In this document: positions 11,661 through 21,725 of the stretch, piece after piece
Position numbering within the stretch: position 1 is the first letter of the stretch
How the letters are laid out: each line of letters begins with the position of its first letter
Assembly: GCA_949130495.1 (NCBI GenBank)
Contig: OX422220.1
Location: 127,570,268 to 127,634,267 of the forward strand
DNA from: Sambucus nigra
Lineage: Eukaryota; Streptophyta; Magnoliopsida; Dipsacales; Adoxaceae
Length of the DNA: 64,000 nucleotides
Direction: 5' to 3'
Made by a program: the position numbers and the translations under genes
Notes under the pieces: model-generated
The model's database searches: none
The model's input: the letters and a program-made list of their open reading frames with translations, nothing else
Told to the model about the DNA's origin: nothing

Positions 11661-12595
11661 AAGGTGACTGTATTATTACAGGACTCCGAACTCCAAATAA
11701 CCGTTACACAGTCAATCCAAGTACAGAGGTGTGTAACATTTTCAGAATGGATGACAATGAGATATGGCATAATAGGTTGGGTCACATTAATTATGATAGT
11801 CTTGGCAAATTGTGTTCCCAAGAGATAGTTAGTGGTCTTCCCAAGATTAATCAAATTTTATATATTGTTTGTGGTCCATGTCAAGAAGGGAACATTATTA
11901 AGGCTCCCCGTAAGAAAGTTAAAGAAGTTCTATCCACTAAACCTCTAGAACTCATCCATATGGACCTAATGGGTCCTTCTCGTACTGTTAGTCTTCGTGG
12001 AAGCAGTTACATCCTTGTTATGGTTGATGATTTCACTCGATTTACCTGGTTTGCCTTCTTAAAATATAAATATAATACCTTTCACATTGTTAAAATCCTA
12101 GTTCGTCTAGAGAACAAAAAGGACTCCCAAGTATATACAATTCATAGTATTAGAGGATGGTATATCATAGATTCAAATATAAACACGAATTTATTGCTCC
12201 TAAGACACCTCAACAAAATGATGTTGCTTAACGTAAAAATCACACTCTTCAAGAAATAGCCCATGTGATGATTCATGAAAAAAACCTACCAAAATATTTT
12301 TGGGTAGAATCCATTCGTACTGCCTGTCATATAATCAATCGAGTCTACTTAAGGAAAAAAACCAAACAAACATCCTATGAGCTTTGGTATGGAAAGAAAC
12401 CTAACCTAAAATACTTTAGATACTTTGGTACTACCTTTTATGTATATAAGGACTTTAGATACTTTGGTACTACCTTTTATGTATGTAAGGACAGATAACA
12501 TCTGTCTAAATTCGAAACTAGAGGTGATAAAGCCATCTTTTTAAGATATTATCCAAATAGTAGAGCCAATCGTGTCAACAATCTTCGTACCAAAA
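11661..12595 (+). pseudogene. Copia1 integrase, internally deleted
   Basis: The GAG_pre-integrase zinc domain is visible (IWHNRLGHINYDSL at about 11763, then C..CQEG at about 11871). The catalytic core starts LELIHMDLMGPSRTV (first Asp). After IHSIRG (about 12155) the text jumps to HEFIAPKTPQQNDVA, so roughly 35-45 codons containing the second catalytic Asp are missing. The expected catalytic Glu codon in NGVVERKN is a TAA stop at 12229-12231. All three acids of the DDE triad are needed to join DNA to target, so the enzyme is dead. ICHIINRVYLRKK and LWYGKKPNLKYFRYFG follow, as in copia. Confidence 0.85.
12413..12490 (+). repeat. 39-bp tandem duplication inside Copia1 integrase
   Basis: Two adjacent 39-bp copies (12413-12451 and 12452-12490) encode YFGTTFYVYKDFR and YFGTTFYVCKDR-. 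The unit is 13 codons, so the duplication keeps the frame. The copies differ at only a couple of bases, so the event is younger than most of the element's decay. Confidence 0.85.
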
Positions 12596-12597
12596 CC

Positions 12598-13640
12598 ATG
12601 ATGGAATCCATTATTGTATTTGTAAATTACACTAATGTAAAAAGTAATACTAAAGAACCAATTATTGTGGATGAGTCTGAAAATATTTTAAGTTATGACT
12701 CTCTAGAAATAGTTGAATATTTACCAACTGACACCCCTGAAGTACCTAACTGGGTTTCTAAAGATCATCCTTTATATAGTGTAGTTGGTAATCCTACTGA
12801 GCCTGTTTGTATAAGATCTCAACTTCGTAACATTGCTCATTTTGCATGTTTTGTGTCTCTTATTGAGGAAAAAACTGTAAATGAAGCCTTGAATGACACT
12901 TTATGGATAAGAGCTATGCAGGAGGAACTTCTTTAATTTGTCATTTCTGATATTTGGCATCTTGTACCCAGGCCTGAAAATAAAAGGGTTATTGACACAC
13001 GTTGGATTTTTAAAAATAAGACTGATGAATCTGGGATGATTATTCTAAATAAAGATAGATTAGTTGCCCAGGGCTACTCTCAGATTGAAGGAATAGATTT
13101 CGAGGAAACCTTTTCTCCTATCACTTGCCTCGAATGTGTTCACTTACTTTTTGCCATGACATGCCATTTTCATTTCACTCTATATCAAATGGATGTTAAG
13201 TCAGCCTTCCTTAACAAAATTTTAACTGAGGAGACCTCTGTAGAACAACCCAAAGGTTTTATTGACCCTCATCACCCAAATTATGTTTATCATCTTAAAA
13301 AAGCTCTTTATGGGTTAAAACAAGCTCCTAGAGCTTGGTGTGAACATCTATCCACCTTTCTTTTAGATAATGGATTTAGGAGAGGAGGGAATGACCAAAC
13401 CTTGTTTGTCAAACATTTTGGCAACAAGATTACAATTTCTCAAGTTTATGTTGACGATATAATTTTTGGATCCACCTCCCCTTTAGGAGTTAAGACCTTC
13501 TCAGACATTATGCACAAATAATTTCAAATGTCATTTATGGGAGAGTTATAATTCTTCTTAGGACTCTATGTTAAACAAAATTCTGAAGGATTATTTCGAT
13601 CGCAATCTAAATATGCTTTAGATACTGTCAAGAAGTTTGG
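12598..13640 (+). pseudogene. Copia1 reverse transcriptase
   Basis: The RVT_2 domain begins IDTRWIFKNKTDESG (about 12990) and continues VAQGYSQIEGIDFEETFSP, YQMDVKSAFLN (first catalytic Asp), ALYGLKQAPRAW and SQVYVDDIIFGS at 13438-13473 with an intact YVDD box. Stops occur before it (12934) and after it (13519, then a TAA in GEL*FFLGLY). The N-terminal linker (12598-12936) reads PEVPNWVSKDHP and EALNDTLWIRAMQEEL, typical of copia between integrase and RT. Confidence 0.88.
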
Positions 13641-14394
13641 CCTAGAAACCGCTAAAGAATCTAGGACTCCAATGAGTACCACTGTCAAACTTTCTAAAGA
13701 TGAGAATGGGAAATCTATTGATACGACCTTTTATCGTAGCATGATAGAAAACTGACTTTATCTTACTGCCTCCTGTCCTGACATCATGTACTATGTCTGC
13801 ATGAGTGCCTGATATCAAACTAATCCTAAAGAGAGTCACCTTTTGTGCGTTAAAAGAATTATCACATATATAAAAGGCAATCTAAATTTAGGACTTTGGT
13901 ACACTGAAGACACTTCTAGTACTATAGTAGGTTACACTAATGCTAATTGGGCCGGGTGTATTGATGATAGTAAGAGTACTTCAGGAGCTTGTTACTACAT
14001 TGGTAACAATTTGGTAGGATGGAGTGGTAAGAAACAAAACTGCACTTCCTTGTCTTCTACCAAATCCGAATATATTGCAGCAGAAAGCTGTTGCGCTCAA
14101 TTATTTTGGCTAAAACAAATGCTGAAAGATTACAGTATAACTGAAGATAAGTTACATCTCTATTGTGACAATCAAAGCGCAATTAATATTTCAAATACTG
14201 CCGTTCAGCACTCTCGTACCAAACATATTACAATTTGATATCATTTCATAGGCGAGTTAGTTGAATATAAGGAGTTAGAAATAAATTACCTTCCTACTGA
14301 ATTTCAATTAGCTGACCTATTTACCAAACCATTAGACTTTCTTCAATTTGAATCTTTACGCAATTCTATTAGTATGGTCATGGCAGGACATTAA
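13641..14394 (+). pseudogene. Copia1 RNase H
   Basis: The RT connection (KESRTPMSTTVKLSKDE) is followed by RNase H: NLGLWYTEDTSSTIVGYTNA (the catalytic Asp in the usual GY.DAD reads Asn, so GYTNANWAG), SGACYYIGNNLVGW, KSEYIAAESCCAQ (Glu present), HLYCDNQSAINIS (Asp present) and TKHITI. The end reads EFQLADLFTKPLDF and stops at 14394. Stops at 13753, 13810 and 14236 break it. Confidence 0.85.
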
Positions 14395-14439
14395 ACTATT
14401 ATTTCTTCTAGTTTTCTTTGCCCTTTGTCCATTTGAGAC

Positions 14440-14455
14440 AAAATGGGGGAGAAAA
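14440..14455 (+). other. Copia1 polypurine tract
   Basis: AAAATGGGGGAGAAAA is the expected plus-strand primer, closely like the SIRE-type tract. It lies about 66 bases before the start of recognisable LTR similarity (14522). The tract normally abuts the LTR, so the 5' end of the LTR may really lie at 14457 (TGAGTC). Confidence 0.7.
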
Positions 14456-14521
14456 TTGAGTCCTCTTGGACAGTTTGGTGTATTCTCAACTAAAAAGTTT
14501 GATCTTAGTTTGATTTCAGGG

Positions 14522-16050
14522 TGGGAATTTAATTATTTTGGTACTCCTTTTTCAGCGTGTATTGTTCCAACAGGTGCTGCTATCTCATTGCTTGTTTATG
14601 TGTTTGTTCCCTCTCACAGACTTATGGTTCTTTGACAACCCTTGGATCATTGTTATCAACGATCTTCATGTGTTTAGACTTAATCCAAGTGAATCCCTTT
14701 TTGACTAATCAACGTTGGTTATTTGCACTGCTTTATATTAGCCATTAGATTAATAGTCAAATGGTCAAATATAATACCAACCATTGGATTGCCTCTGAGT
14801 TTCTCGATCCTTCCTCGCGCACTATATAAGCAACCTAAGCCTCAGCCATTTGAGACTTTTGCCTTCGTCCAAACTAGAGAGATAATAAGAGTTAGAGGGT
14901 GAAATGAAACCCGAAACCTAACTAAGTCCAAATCTTACCAGAAAACCCTTTTCTGAGAGTAAATTAGTTTGATATTTGAGAAGTTTATCCTCTATAGTTC
15001 TTTATCTCTTTCCCAACTTAATCACGTTAGTTAAATCTATTTTTCTTTTCCTAGAATCTAAAGATTAAGCCTCTTTGATACTGTTCACTTAGATAGATCT
15101 TCGTCTAGATTTCTTATTTTGAGAAATCTTATTTTTGTTTGTTATTTTTAAACTGTTACGTTCATTTCAAACCATAAACAAACAAAATGTTTTCAAAATT
15201 CAATTTACTCAAATATTCAGATTTAGATCTAGTTGAGATCTTGATTGGGGATTTCACTTTCAAATATTTCATGTTTTGTGAAATAAGTACATATTTTCAA
15301 ATGAAGAAAGTGCATAGGATCTTGGATAGTTTTTATAGCAAGATTCCCTTTTGATCTGCGGATATTTTAAAGATCCAAAGTTTGATTAGTTTGACTAAAT
15401 TAATTTTGGAAATCTTGCATGTTTAGTGATCTATTTGTAATTTGTTACTCATTATGTCTGTATTTAAGTGTGTGTTAGTTGCATGCATGTGAGTTTAAGC
15501 ATATCACCACATGCACCTTCACACTACTACACAAAAAAGTGTTGGTATTGAGATAATAGACCTTAGAGTCGACGTAAAGCTAAAAGGAGTAAAGTTACGA
15601 AGATGGGAGAAAATTAGCAACATCAGAACCTTGGGAGAAGTAGGAAAACACCAGGGGAGTTGGTACAATTTATGAACTTAGTTTAGGTTTATTTGTGTGT
15701 CTTGATTGTTATATATCTTGTAATCTGTTACTCATTTTTAGTGGACTTTTTACTTTTAAGGTGTAGAGACCTCCGTGGATGTTTGCCCATTGGGTAGGGT
15801 TTCACCACATTAAACTTGCTTGTGTATACTTCCTCTTCCTCTCATCCCTGTCTTAAGGCTGTGTTGGTTTATTTTCTTAAAGTTTTGTTTTCCAAAACTG
15901 GTAAACCTATAAGTGAAATTACTCGTTCATAACTGTTATATACATCTTATGTTTAAAATTTATTAGAAGAAAAGAGTTTCTTCAACAAACTATTAGGATC
16001 CATTTATATAGATTAATCTTGAATTAAATGACTTACGTCATATTTTTTCA
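14522..16050 (+). repeat. Copia1 3' LTR
   Basis: It begins TGGGAATTTAATT and ends TATTTTTTCA. It aligns to the 5' LTR with scattered substitutions and small indels and lacks the GA run. Confidence 0.85.
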
Positions 16051-16956
16051 TTCCTCTGTACTTCTAGGTACTTTGGGAGCAGAAAGTTTGGTGGCATCTG
16101 GAATGGCTTATTTTTTGTGGATTTTTATGTATAAAAATGAGGCTTTTTGCGATGGTTTTCATTATCCCATTTCAATTTTCTCCTTTACAATTTCTTCTTC
16201 TTCTTCAATTGCACTTCCAATGTCCAAGACTTTTTCATCTTACCTTGAGGGTTTAGAGAGCATGTGCCGCTATAATATTAATTACGAAAGTTTTGGATTG
16301 TGTCATATCTTCTTGTGGCATAATTTCCCCATGGACTGGAATCTCTTGGAAGCGGCGACAAAGTTTGGGTACCCTAATGATCACATTTTCCAGTTTTTCC
16401 TGGATGAGGTGTGTCTTACATGTGAAGAATTTTCTATGATGCTAGGTGTCAACCCTTGTGTGGAAATAGATATGCTATATTTTTCCCATTTTCCTCGGTT
16501 GTCATTAGCAGAATTACTCAACATCCCCCTTCAGTTTCCCAACCATTAGTGGATGGAAGGAGTATTGTCTTCCCGGTGGTCATGCATTCAATATGTCGAA
16601 GGGATGTTACTGATAACGACTTTGCCGGTGCTGTAGCTGTAGAATTGACTACCATGATTTTATTAGTGATGGATGATATAGCGGTTGACCCTCACGTAGT
16701 CAAAATATCGATGTGAATGTCTTATCATTATAGTTCGTCTACGGTGATATTAGCGGAGACTATGGATATAGTCTGGATGCCGGGAAGGTGGGTAGGGTTA
16801 GCTTCTTGCGAAGGATCCATATCATGCTATTTATGTGGTTATCCAAGGGACTATGTAGGGTTACCCCTCTTGAGTATCCCCTATCGGGTGTTCCAAGCCT
16901 TTATTCATCTTCGACCTGTCGACAGAGAACTAGCTAAACTTGCTCATAGAGAATGA
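16051..16956 (+). pseudogene. DUF7745/plant-mobile-domain-like antisense ORF of Tat1
   Basis: The likely start is ATG at 16219 (MSKTFSSYLEGL). The block WNLLEAATKFGYPNDHIFQF, DEVCLTCEEFSMMLGVN (about 16338-16455) matches the conserved pattern FWDP.H..F.F...ELCPT.EEFS..LG of the plant DUF7745 family, which is mostly found in transposon contexts. After a frame change near 16535 the text continues SIVFPVVMH, VELTTMILLVMDDIAV and STVILAETMDIV, again as in the family. It is antisense to Tat1 pol and lies beyond the pol 3' end. Its biochemical function is unknown. The family call is from pattern memory; a search would settle it. Confidence 0.6.
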
Positions 16957-18009
16957 GGCTCAATGTATTCACTGGTCTTTACCATAGTGGGGGAACTTAT
17001 AGCTTGTTTAGTTGGGGGATTAATGCTATGTTTGGTTAGTGTGTCTTCACAAGACTTCTTTCTACTTTTCATGGCGGTCTCCGTGCCAAGTAAGATGTGA
17101 TCAATTTCGTCCTCTGTGCATCACCAACTTTTTTATGGTGGAGGAGTTAGTTGACTAATTGAGGATGATATTGGGGCCCTTATGGAATCACTTTCGGTCG
17201 TCTATATGTCCATCATAATATTTTAGGGAGGTTGGGTTTATATCGGGGGACTACCTAAAGTGGTTGTAGAAGCGGGTGGTTGAGAAGATTCTAACTGAGC
17301 GGATAGGACAAAGATGGCTCGTAATGTTTGACACCTTGGAAGAGGGTGCGGTGGTTTCAGCCAAGCTTATTAAGGCTTGTTGTTGCATGGGTAACATTTG
17401 GATCCGTAACTGAGAGAGGGATTCTTGAGGTTCTCCAGGGACGGCAATGATGATGTAGCGGGCCCATCAGGTAGTTGAAGGTAAGATTTTAAGGGTATGA
17501 GAAGTTTGTGGGAAACTTTGGCATGGTTTTAGTAGGCGTTTGGATATTTTATGAAGTTGTTAATGGTGTGGGTTTTTACGTTGTATGGGGGATCTATCAG
17601 GGAGTGGATTTTTTAACCCCCATTATTGATACGTCTTGTAATAGTTTTTTTCCTCATTTTTAATAAAAGAACAGTGATTTTGACTCATTTTGTTGTGTCT
17701 TTGATGAATTTCGTGTTTGAACTATCTACACCGATCACTGAGGTATACATAATCCTTTTGTTCTTTGAATTAATGACATAAACCATCATTGTTGGAGGGA
17801 GAAAATAATAGTATTTTGTGAGAGAGAAAGGACCGTGACCAAGTATATCTTGTGGGCAACCTACGTACCTTTGTGGGTTTGAAAAATTTTGAGTTATTTT
17901 TAAAAAGGGAATGAGATGAGTAGGTCCTACGTAGTTCTAAGTAGAGAGGGGGAATATTTCTTTGAGAATATAAGGGGGTGAGAAAAGTAATAGCACGACG
18001 AGAGTTGTA
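16957..18009. other. Tat1 3' region, no further gene recognised
   Basis: The plus strand carries stop-rich text after the antisense ORF and an AATAAA-like signal at 17659-17666 (TTTTTAATAAAAGAAC). At 17845-17935 the stretch CAACCTACGTACCTTTGTGG and CCTACGTAGTTC resembles a motif I associate with 3' untranslated DNA of Tat elements (inference). No LTR boundary could be placed. Confidence 0.4.
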
Positions 18010-18990
18010 CTAAGGGTAAATGTTTTTGAGACGGTCCAAGTTGACTGGACGCTCCATTTTCTCTCCGTCGAGGTTTATGAGCATAGCGGCGCCATCGAAT
18101 AGGATTCTCTTTATAATATAGGGCCTAATCCGATTAGTTTTGAACTTTACTCTAGGATACCAGATGGTTTCTTCTCTTTCCTTCAGGGATATACCTCCTT
18201 CTTAGACGCCACTCTCCTTGACCTTTATGTTGAATGATCGTGCCATCTGACGATGGTACCCTTATATGTGGTATAGATCTTTCAATATCTTTTTATCAAG
18301 GAATGATAGATCATCGTAGTGGATTTGATTCGAATCTTTTTCATTAAATTTACTTTTGAGCATAACTTGTGAGGAAGGCACTTATAGATTAACAAGGAGA
18401 ACTACTTCCATTTCATATACTGAAGAATAAGGAGTAGCTCGAGTGGGTGTCTTGATAGAGGTACGGTAGACCCAGAGGGCATATGGGATCCAGTCAACCT
18501 AGTCTCTGTAACTTTCATTCATCTTGCTAATGGTGGTATTGGGGCTTTTGTTAATGGCTTTGACAATGCCATTAGCTTTCGATCGGTAAGGAGAGGACTT
18601 TATCCTTTGAATTCAATATTCTTCGACTAACTTTGTGACCTCAGCCTCGAAGTGGAGTCTATTATTTGACACCAACTCTGGGGGAACTCCATATAGGTAA
18701 TGATGTTCTTTCTAATGAGTGCGACCATTTTTCGCATTTAGTAGCATATATGAATCAACTTTGATCTATTTTATGAAGTAATCAATGGCAACCGGGATAA
18801 ATTCATTCCCATTTGAATCTTTAGGTGTGACCTTCACTATGATGCCATAAGTGGAGAAGGGATATGAAGGTCATGTTGTATAACTCTCGAGGAAGAAAGT
18901 GCTAGCTTTTTAGAAAACTATTGGCATTTAAGGCATCTTCGAACATAATCAGTGCAATCTTAAAACATGGTGTTCCAATAATATCCTTGA
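18010..18990 (-). pseudogene. Tat1 integrase
   Basis: The HHCC zinc part is partly seen on the minus strand near 18920-18985 (DCTDYVRRCLKCQ, both cysteines present). The core follows: NEFIPVAIDYFIK (first Asp), a damaged second Asp region (VSNNRLHFE instead of TDNG..F), then SSPYRSKANGIVKAINK, where the catalytic Glu of NGAVEAANK is Lys. The C-terminal part has WIPYALWVYRTSIKTPTRAT and GAAMLINLDGEKMERPVNLD, which strongly match Tat/Ogre integrases. Several stops interrupt it. Confidence 0.82.
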
Positions 18991-19429
18991 CACATGATTT
19001 TATTGGTAAGCAGATGACCATTCATGTGGGTCCCACATTCCCCACTCAGGATTTTTCTATATCATATCTTCGATCCCATCCCCTTCTATTCAATGTAAGT
19101 TGGTTCCATCAAAGTTTCTCTTGAATAACACTTTGTCACTGATGATGTACTAAGCAACCAGCTCGCAAAGAGTCGCACGATCTTTATTATCCGCGTCTTA
19201 TGGATGCTTACCATGTTTTAGTAGGCAACAAAAGTTAATCCTTCCATGTCTAAACCTTCTTCTAAAATCATATCGATGTGGTAGCAGTGGGTGGATGCAG
19301 CTTGAATTTTAACAAAAAGGGGGCTATTTTTATTCCCTCTGGCATGTCAAACATAAAGGCCAAGGTTGATAGTATGTTGAATAGGTTATTGCCTGAGCAA
19401 AGAAGGTAATGTAAGGTGGCATCCCTGAA

Positions 19430-19745
19430 TTAGGAGGCAAGATTTTCTAGGTGGATGTGGAAGGGAAGGATCTTCTCATCTTTGACATTCCATTTCCTAA
19501 GAATTTTCCTAATAATGAAGGTTGAGTGTCCACAGACGTCCATGTGTTTGATTCCTTTATCAAGGGAGATCTTGATCCCCAAGGTGCATGGCTCGTATTC
19601 TTTCATGTTATTAGCATAAGGAAAATCCAACTTAATAGCAATCGTGGAGTGAGAGTCATCGGGAGCGATCAGGAGTATACCAATACTATACCCTTTCTTA
19701 TTGGCAGCTCCGCCGAAGAAAATATATCACCTAAGGTCATTATGA
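19430..19745 (-). pseudogene. Tat1 RNase H, catalytic Asp lost
   Basis: The minus-strand reading FFGGAANKKGYSIGILLIAP continues with IKLDFPYANNMKEYEPCTLG and HMDVCGHSTFIIRK. The family pattern is FDGA....GAGIG..L..P, then LDF..TNN.AEYEA, then V.GDS.LVI. The first catalytic Asp (FDG) is Gly here and the GDS Asp is His, so two of the metal-binding acids are missing. NNMKEYE keeps its Glu. This is the RNase H of Tat-type elements. Confidence 0.85.
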
Positions 19746-19879
19746 TAGGCGTAGAGGATGTCTTCATCTAGGAATTGGGAGATCCAAACTTATGTTCCTT
19801 CAATAGGATAGTTGACAAGGAAATCGGAGGTTCCCCTCTTTCATGGATTTTTATGTGACATAAAAGATATCGAACTCAG

Positions 19880-20397
19880 CCAGTAACATCAAGCAGCGAT
19901 CCATGTGTCTAAACAGAGTGGACTTCTCTAATAGTTATTTCATGGATCCATTCAAGACACAATTTTGATGGGGAATGCAAGTATATAGTGTTAGAGAGTC
20001 TGCGTGACTGAGACTAAAGAGACACATGCCTTCTCCAATATAATGTAGTTCATCTTATATTCGGTTTGCTTTCAAAATATTACATAGCTCTCTCTTTATG
20101 AGATTCTTTAATGTATTGGTTTAGAAAATCCGCTGCAACAGCGTCGGTGATAATCAAGTATAGGTGGAGGGGAAGACCTTGTTATAGAGTCATGACTACC
20201 GGAGGTCGGGTAAGGTATTGTTTGATCTTGTCAAAGGATTCTGGGCACAACCCATTCCAAAGTTTGGTTAAATACTTCCAGAGAATTTTGAAAATGGGCT
20301 CACAGATGGAAGTCAGTTGGCTCACGAACCGACTGATGTATTATAGCTTATCCAGGAATCCTCAAACTTCTTTCTTTGTCCAGAGAAATGGAATCTC
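19880..20397 (-). pseudogene. Tat1 reverse transcriptase, 3' part (right up to the Copia2 insertion)
   Basis: On the minus strand, just after the insertion point: ILEIPFLWTKKEV, GFLDKL*YISRFVSQLTSI, CEPIFKILWKYLTKLWNG and ESFDKIKQYLTRPPVV. These match the RT thumb/connection of Tat elements (EVRGFLGRL.YISRFI..LT..CEPIF.LL.K). The upstream half is at 40960-41690. Stops are present. Confidence 0.85.
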
Positions 20398-20402
20398 AAG
20401 TA
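20398..20402. repeat. Copia2 target duplication, left copy (AAGTA)
   Basis: AAGTA immediately precedes the LTR start TGTAAGA. The same five bases follow the 3' LTR at 40955-40959. Confidence 0.9.
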
Positions 20403-21521
20403 TGTAAGACCAAGGTTTACTATTTCTCATATTTTCATTTCTTTTATGGATTGCGTATCGCCTAAATACATCTACGTCACTACTTCTTGGTAGTTGAAGA
20501 CTACATTGAAGACCATCAAAGATTTGAAGATTTGGCCACCTCAATAACTTGGAAAAAGTATGCATTTTGATTGGTAAAAAGGTTATGAGTATATTCTGGG
20601 GTTTACTTATTTTTTATGAGGCAATAAATTCCTTGAAGGAACTCAAAATTTTTATGAGAATTTTTTTCGAATTTTCAATGCATTATTTGAACAAAGCTCT
20701 CCATCATTCTAATGAGATTTCCTTTTGGGTCATACTAACATCCAGTTAGAAGTTTGTGTTTAACAAAGTTTTAAACAAGATCATTTTATTGTTTCACTGT
20801 AATCTCATTTGAAGATCGAGGTTGTTCGAATGAAATAAGGCAGTTGTTCGAACGACTTTCCCTTTCGTTCGAACGACCGATGCAAATTTTGTTTTTTAAT
20901 ATATATCTTCCCATTACTTTTTGTGTTTATCCTTTTTATCTAACCTTATTATAAAAATTTTGAATGTGATCAGATATTCCAAGAACTATTTTTCAAAAGG
21001 AAAAACACCTTTTCAGTTTTCTTTTTTGATAAAAACTCCTCATACTATATTCCTCACCCTAGGGAATTATTAAAGATCACATTTATCCATCAAAGAAGGA
21101 TTCTTGTGATACAAACTTGTAGAGACTTTTATCTATGAATGATTTTGTGAAACAAGGTTTCATTGCTGAAGCAGAAGACTGAATCGGGGGATACCGAGGA
21201 TGGATCGCTACCAGTGGACGACTGTGTAGCTGTGTCATATCTATTGGAATTTTTGAAGTTCTATGCTTCTAACTTAATTTAGCTAAGTGTTTTGTAAGTC
21301 GTATGCATTTATAAACCTTCAATTGTGTTGAATAAAAGGTTTTTGACCTAAAAAGGGATTTTTCTCATCCAGAGTATTTTTGCATGTTTGCTCTGAAAAT
21401 TGCAAATACATATTTGAACACAATTCACATGCACACCATAGTTAATTGAAGATTAAAATTTTGATTTTTTTGTTAGGGAATTTAATTAAATAAATTGATT
21501 CATTAGTTCGTGCGCACTCTA
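20403..21521 (+). repeat. Copia2 5' LTR
   Basis: It begins TGTAAGACCAAGG and ends near GTGCGCACTCTA, next to the PBS. It aligns along its length with 39798-40954. It holds repeated palindromic TTCGAACGA motifs at 20826-20885. Confidence 0.85.
20826..20885. repeat. Repeated TTCGAA-centred palindromes in Copia2 LTR
   Basis: GTTGTTCGAATGA, GTTGTTCGAACGAC and TCGTTCGAACGACC lie within 60 bp; CGTTCGAACG is a perfect palindrome. The 3' LTR has mutated equivalents at 40252-40312 (GTCGTTCGAATGAC and others). They could be transcription-factor sites. Confidence 0.6.
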
Positions 21522-21525
21522 AAAT

Positions 21526-21537
21526 TGGTATCAGAGC
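21526..21537 (+). other. Copia2 primer binding site
   Basis: TGGTATCAGAGC is a perfect 12-base match to the initiator-Met-tRNA primer site, four bases after the LTR end. Confidence 0.9.
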
Positions 21538-21725
21538 AGGTAACATTATAATATTGTGTGGTCCTGATTTTTTCGCCCTTTTTTTAGATACCAATTTTCT
21601 CATATTGGTATGAGATTCGGTTGCACTAATTTATTGTGCATCCTTTTCCACAATTTTTTTATATCAATTTTTTGAAAAATTATAGATCTTTAAAAAATTA
21701 AAAATGAATGGATAATTTATAGAGT

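Larger units (their letters stand above)
7262..16050 (+). mobile_element. Copia1: SIRE-like Ty1/copia LTR retrotransposon, decayed
   Basis: Two long direct repeats (7262-8815 and 14522-16050) enclose a Met-type primer site and the order gag, protease, integrase, RT, RNase H, which defines Ty1/copia. The long gag with a coiled middle part and the RT/RNase H sequence resemble the SIRE/Maximus group. The LTRs differ by many substitutions and small indels, so the insertion is old. The bases flanking the two LTRs (AGGGG and TTCCT) do not match, so no target duplication is visible. The polypurine tract lies about 65 bp before the point where LTR similarity starts, so the 5' ends of the LTRs may be farther out than given. 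Confidence 0.9.
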
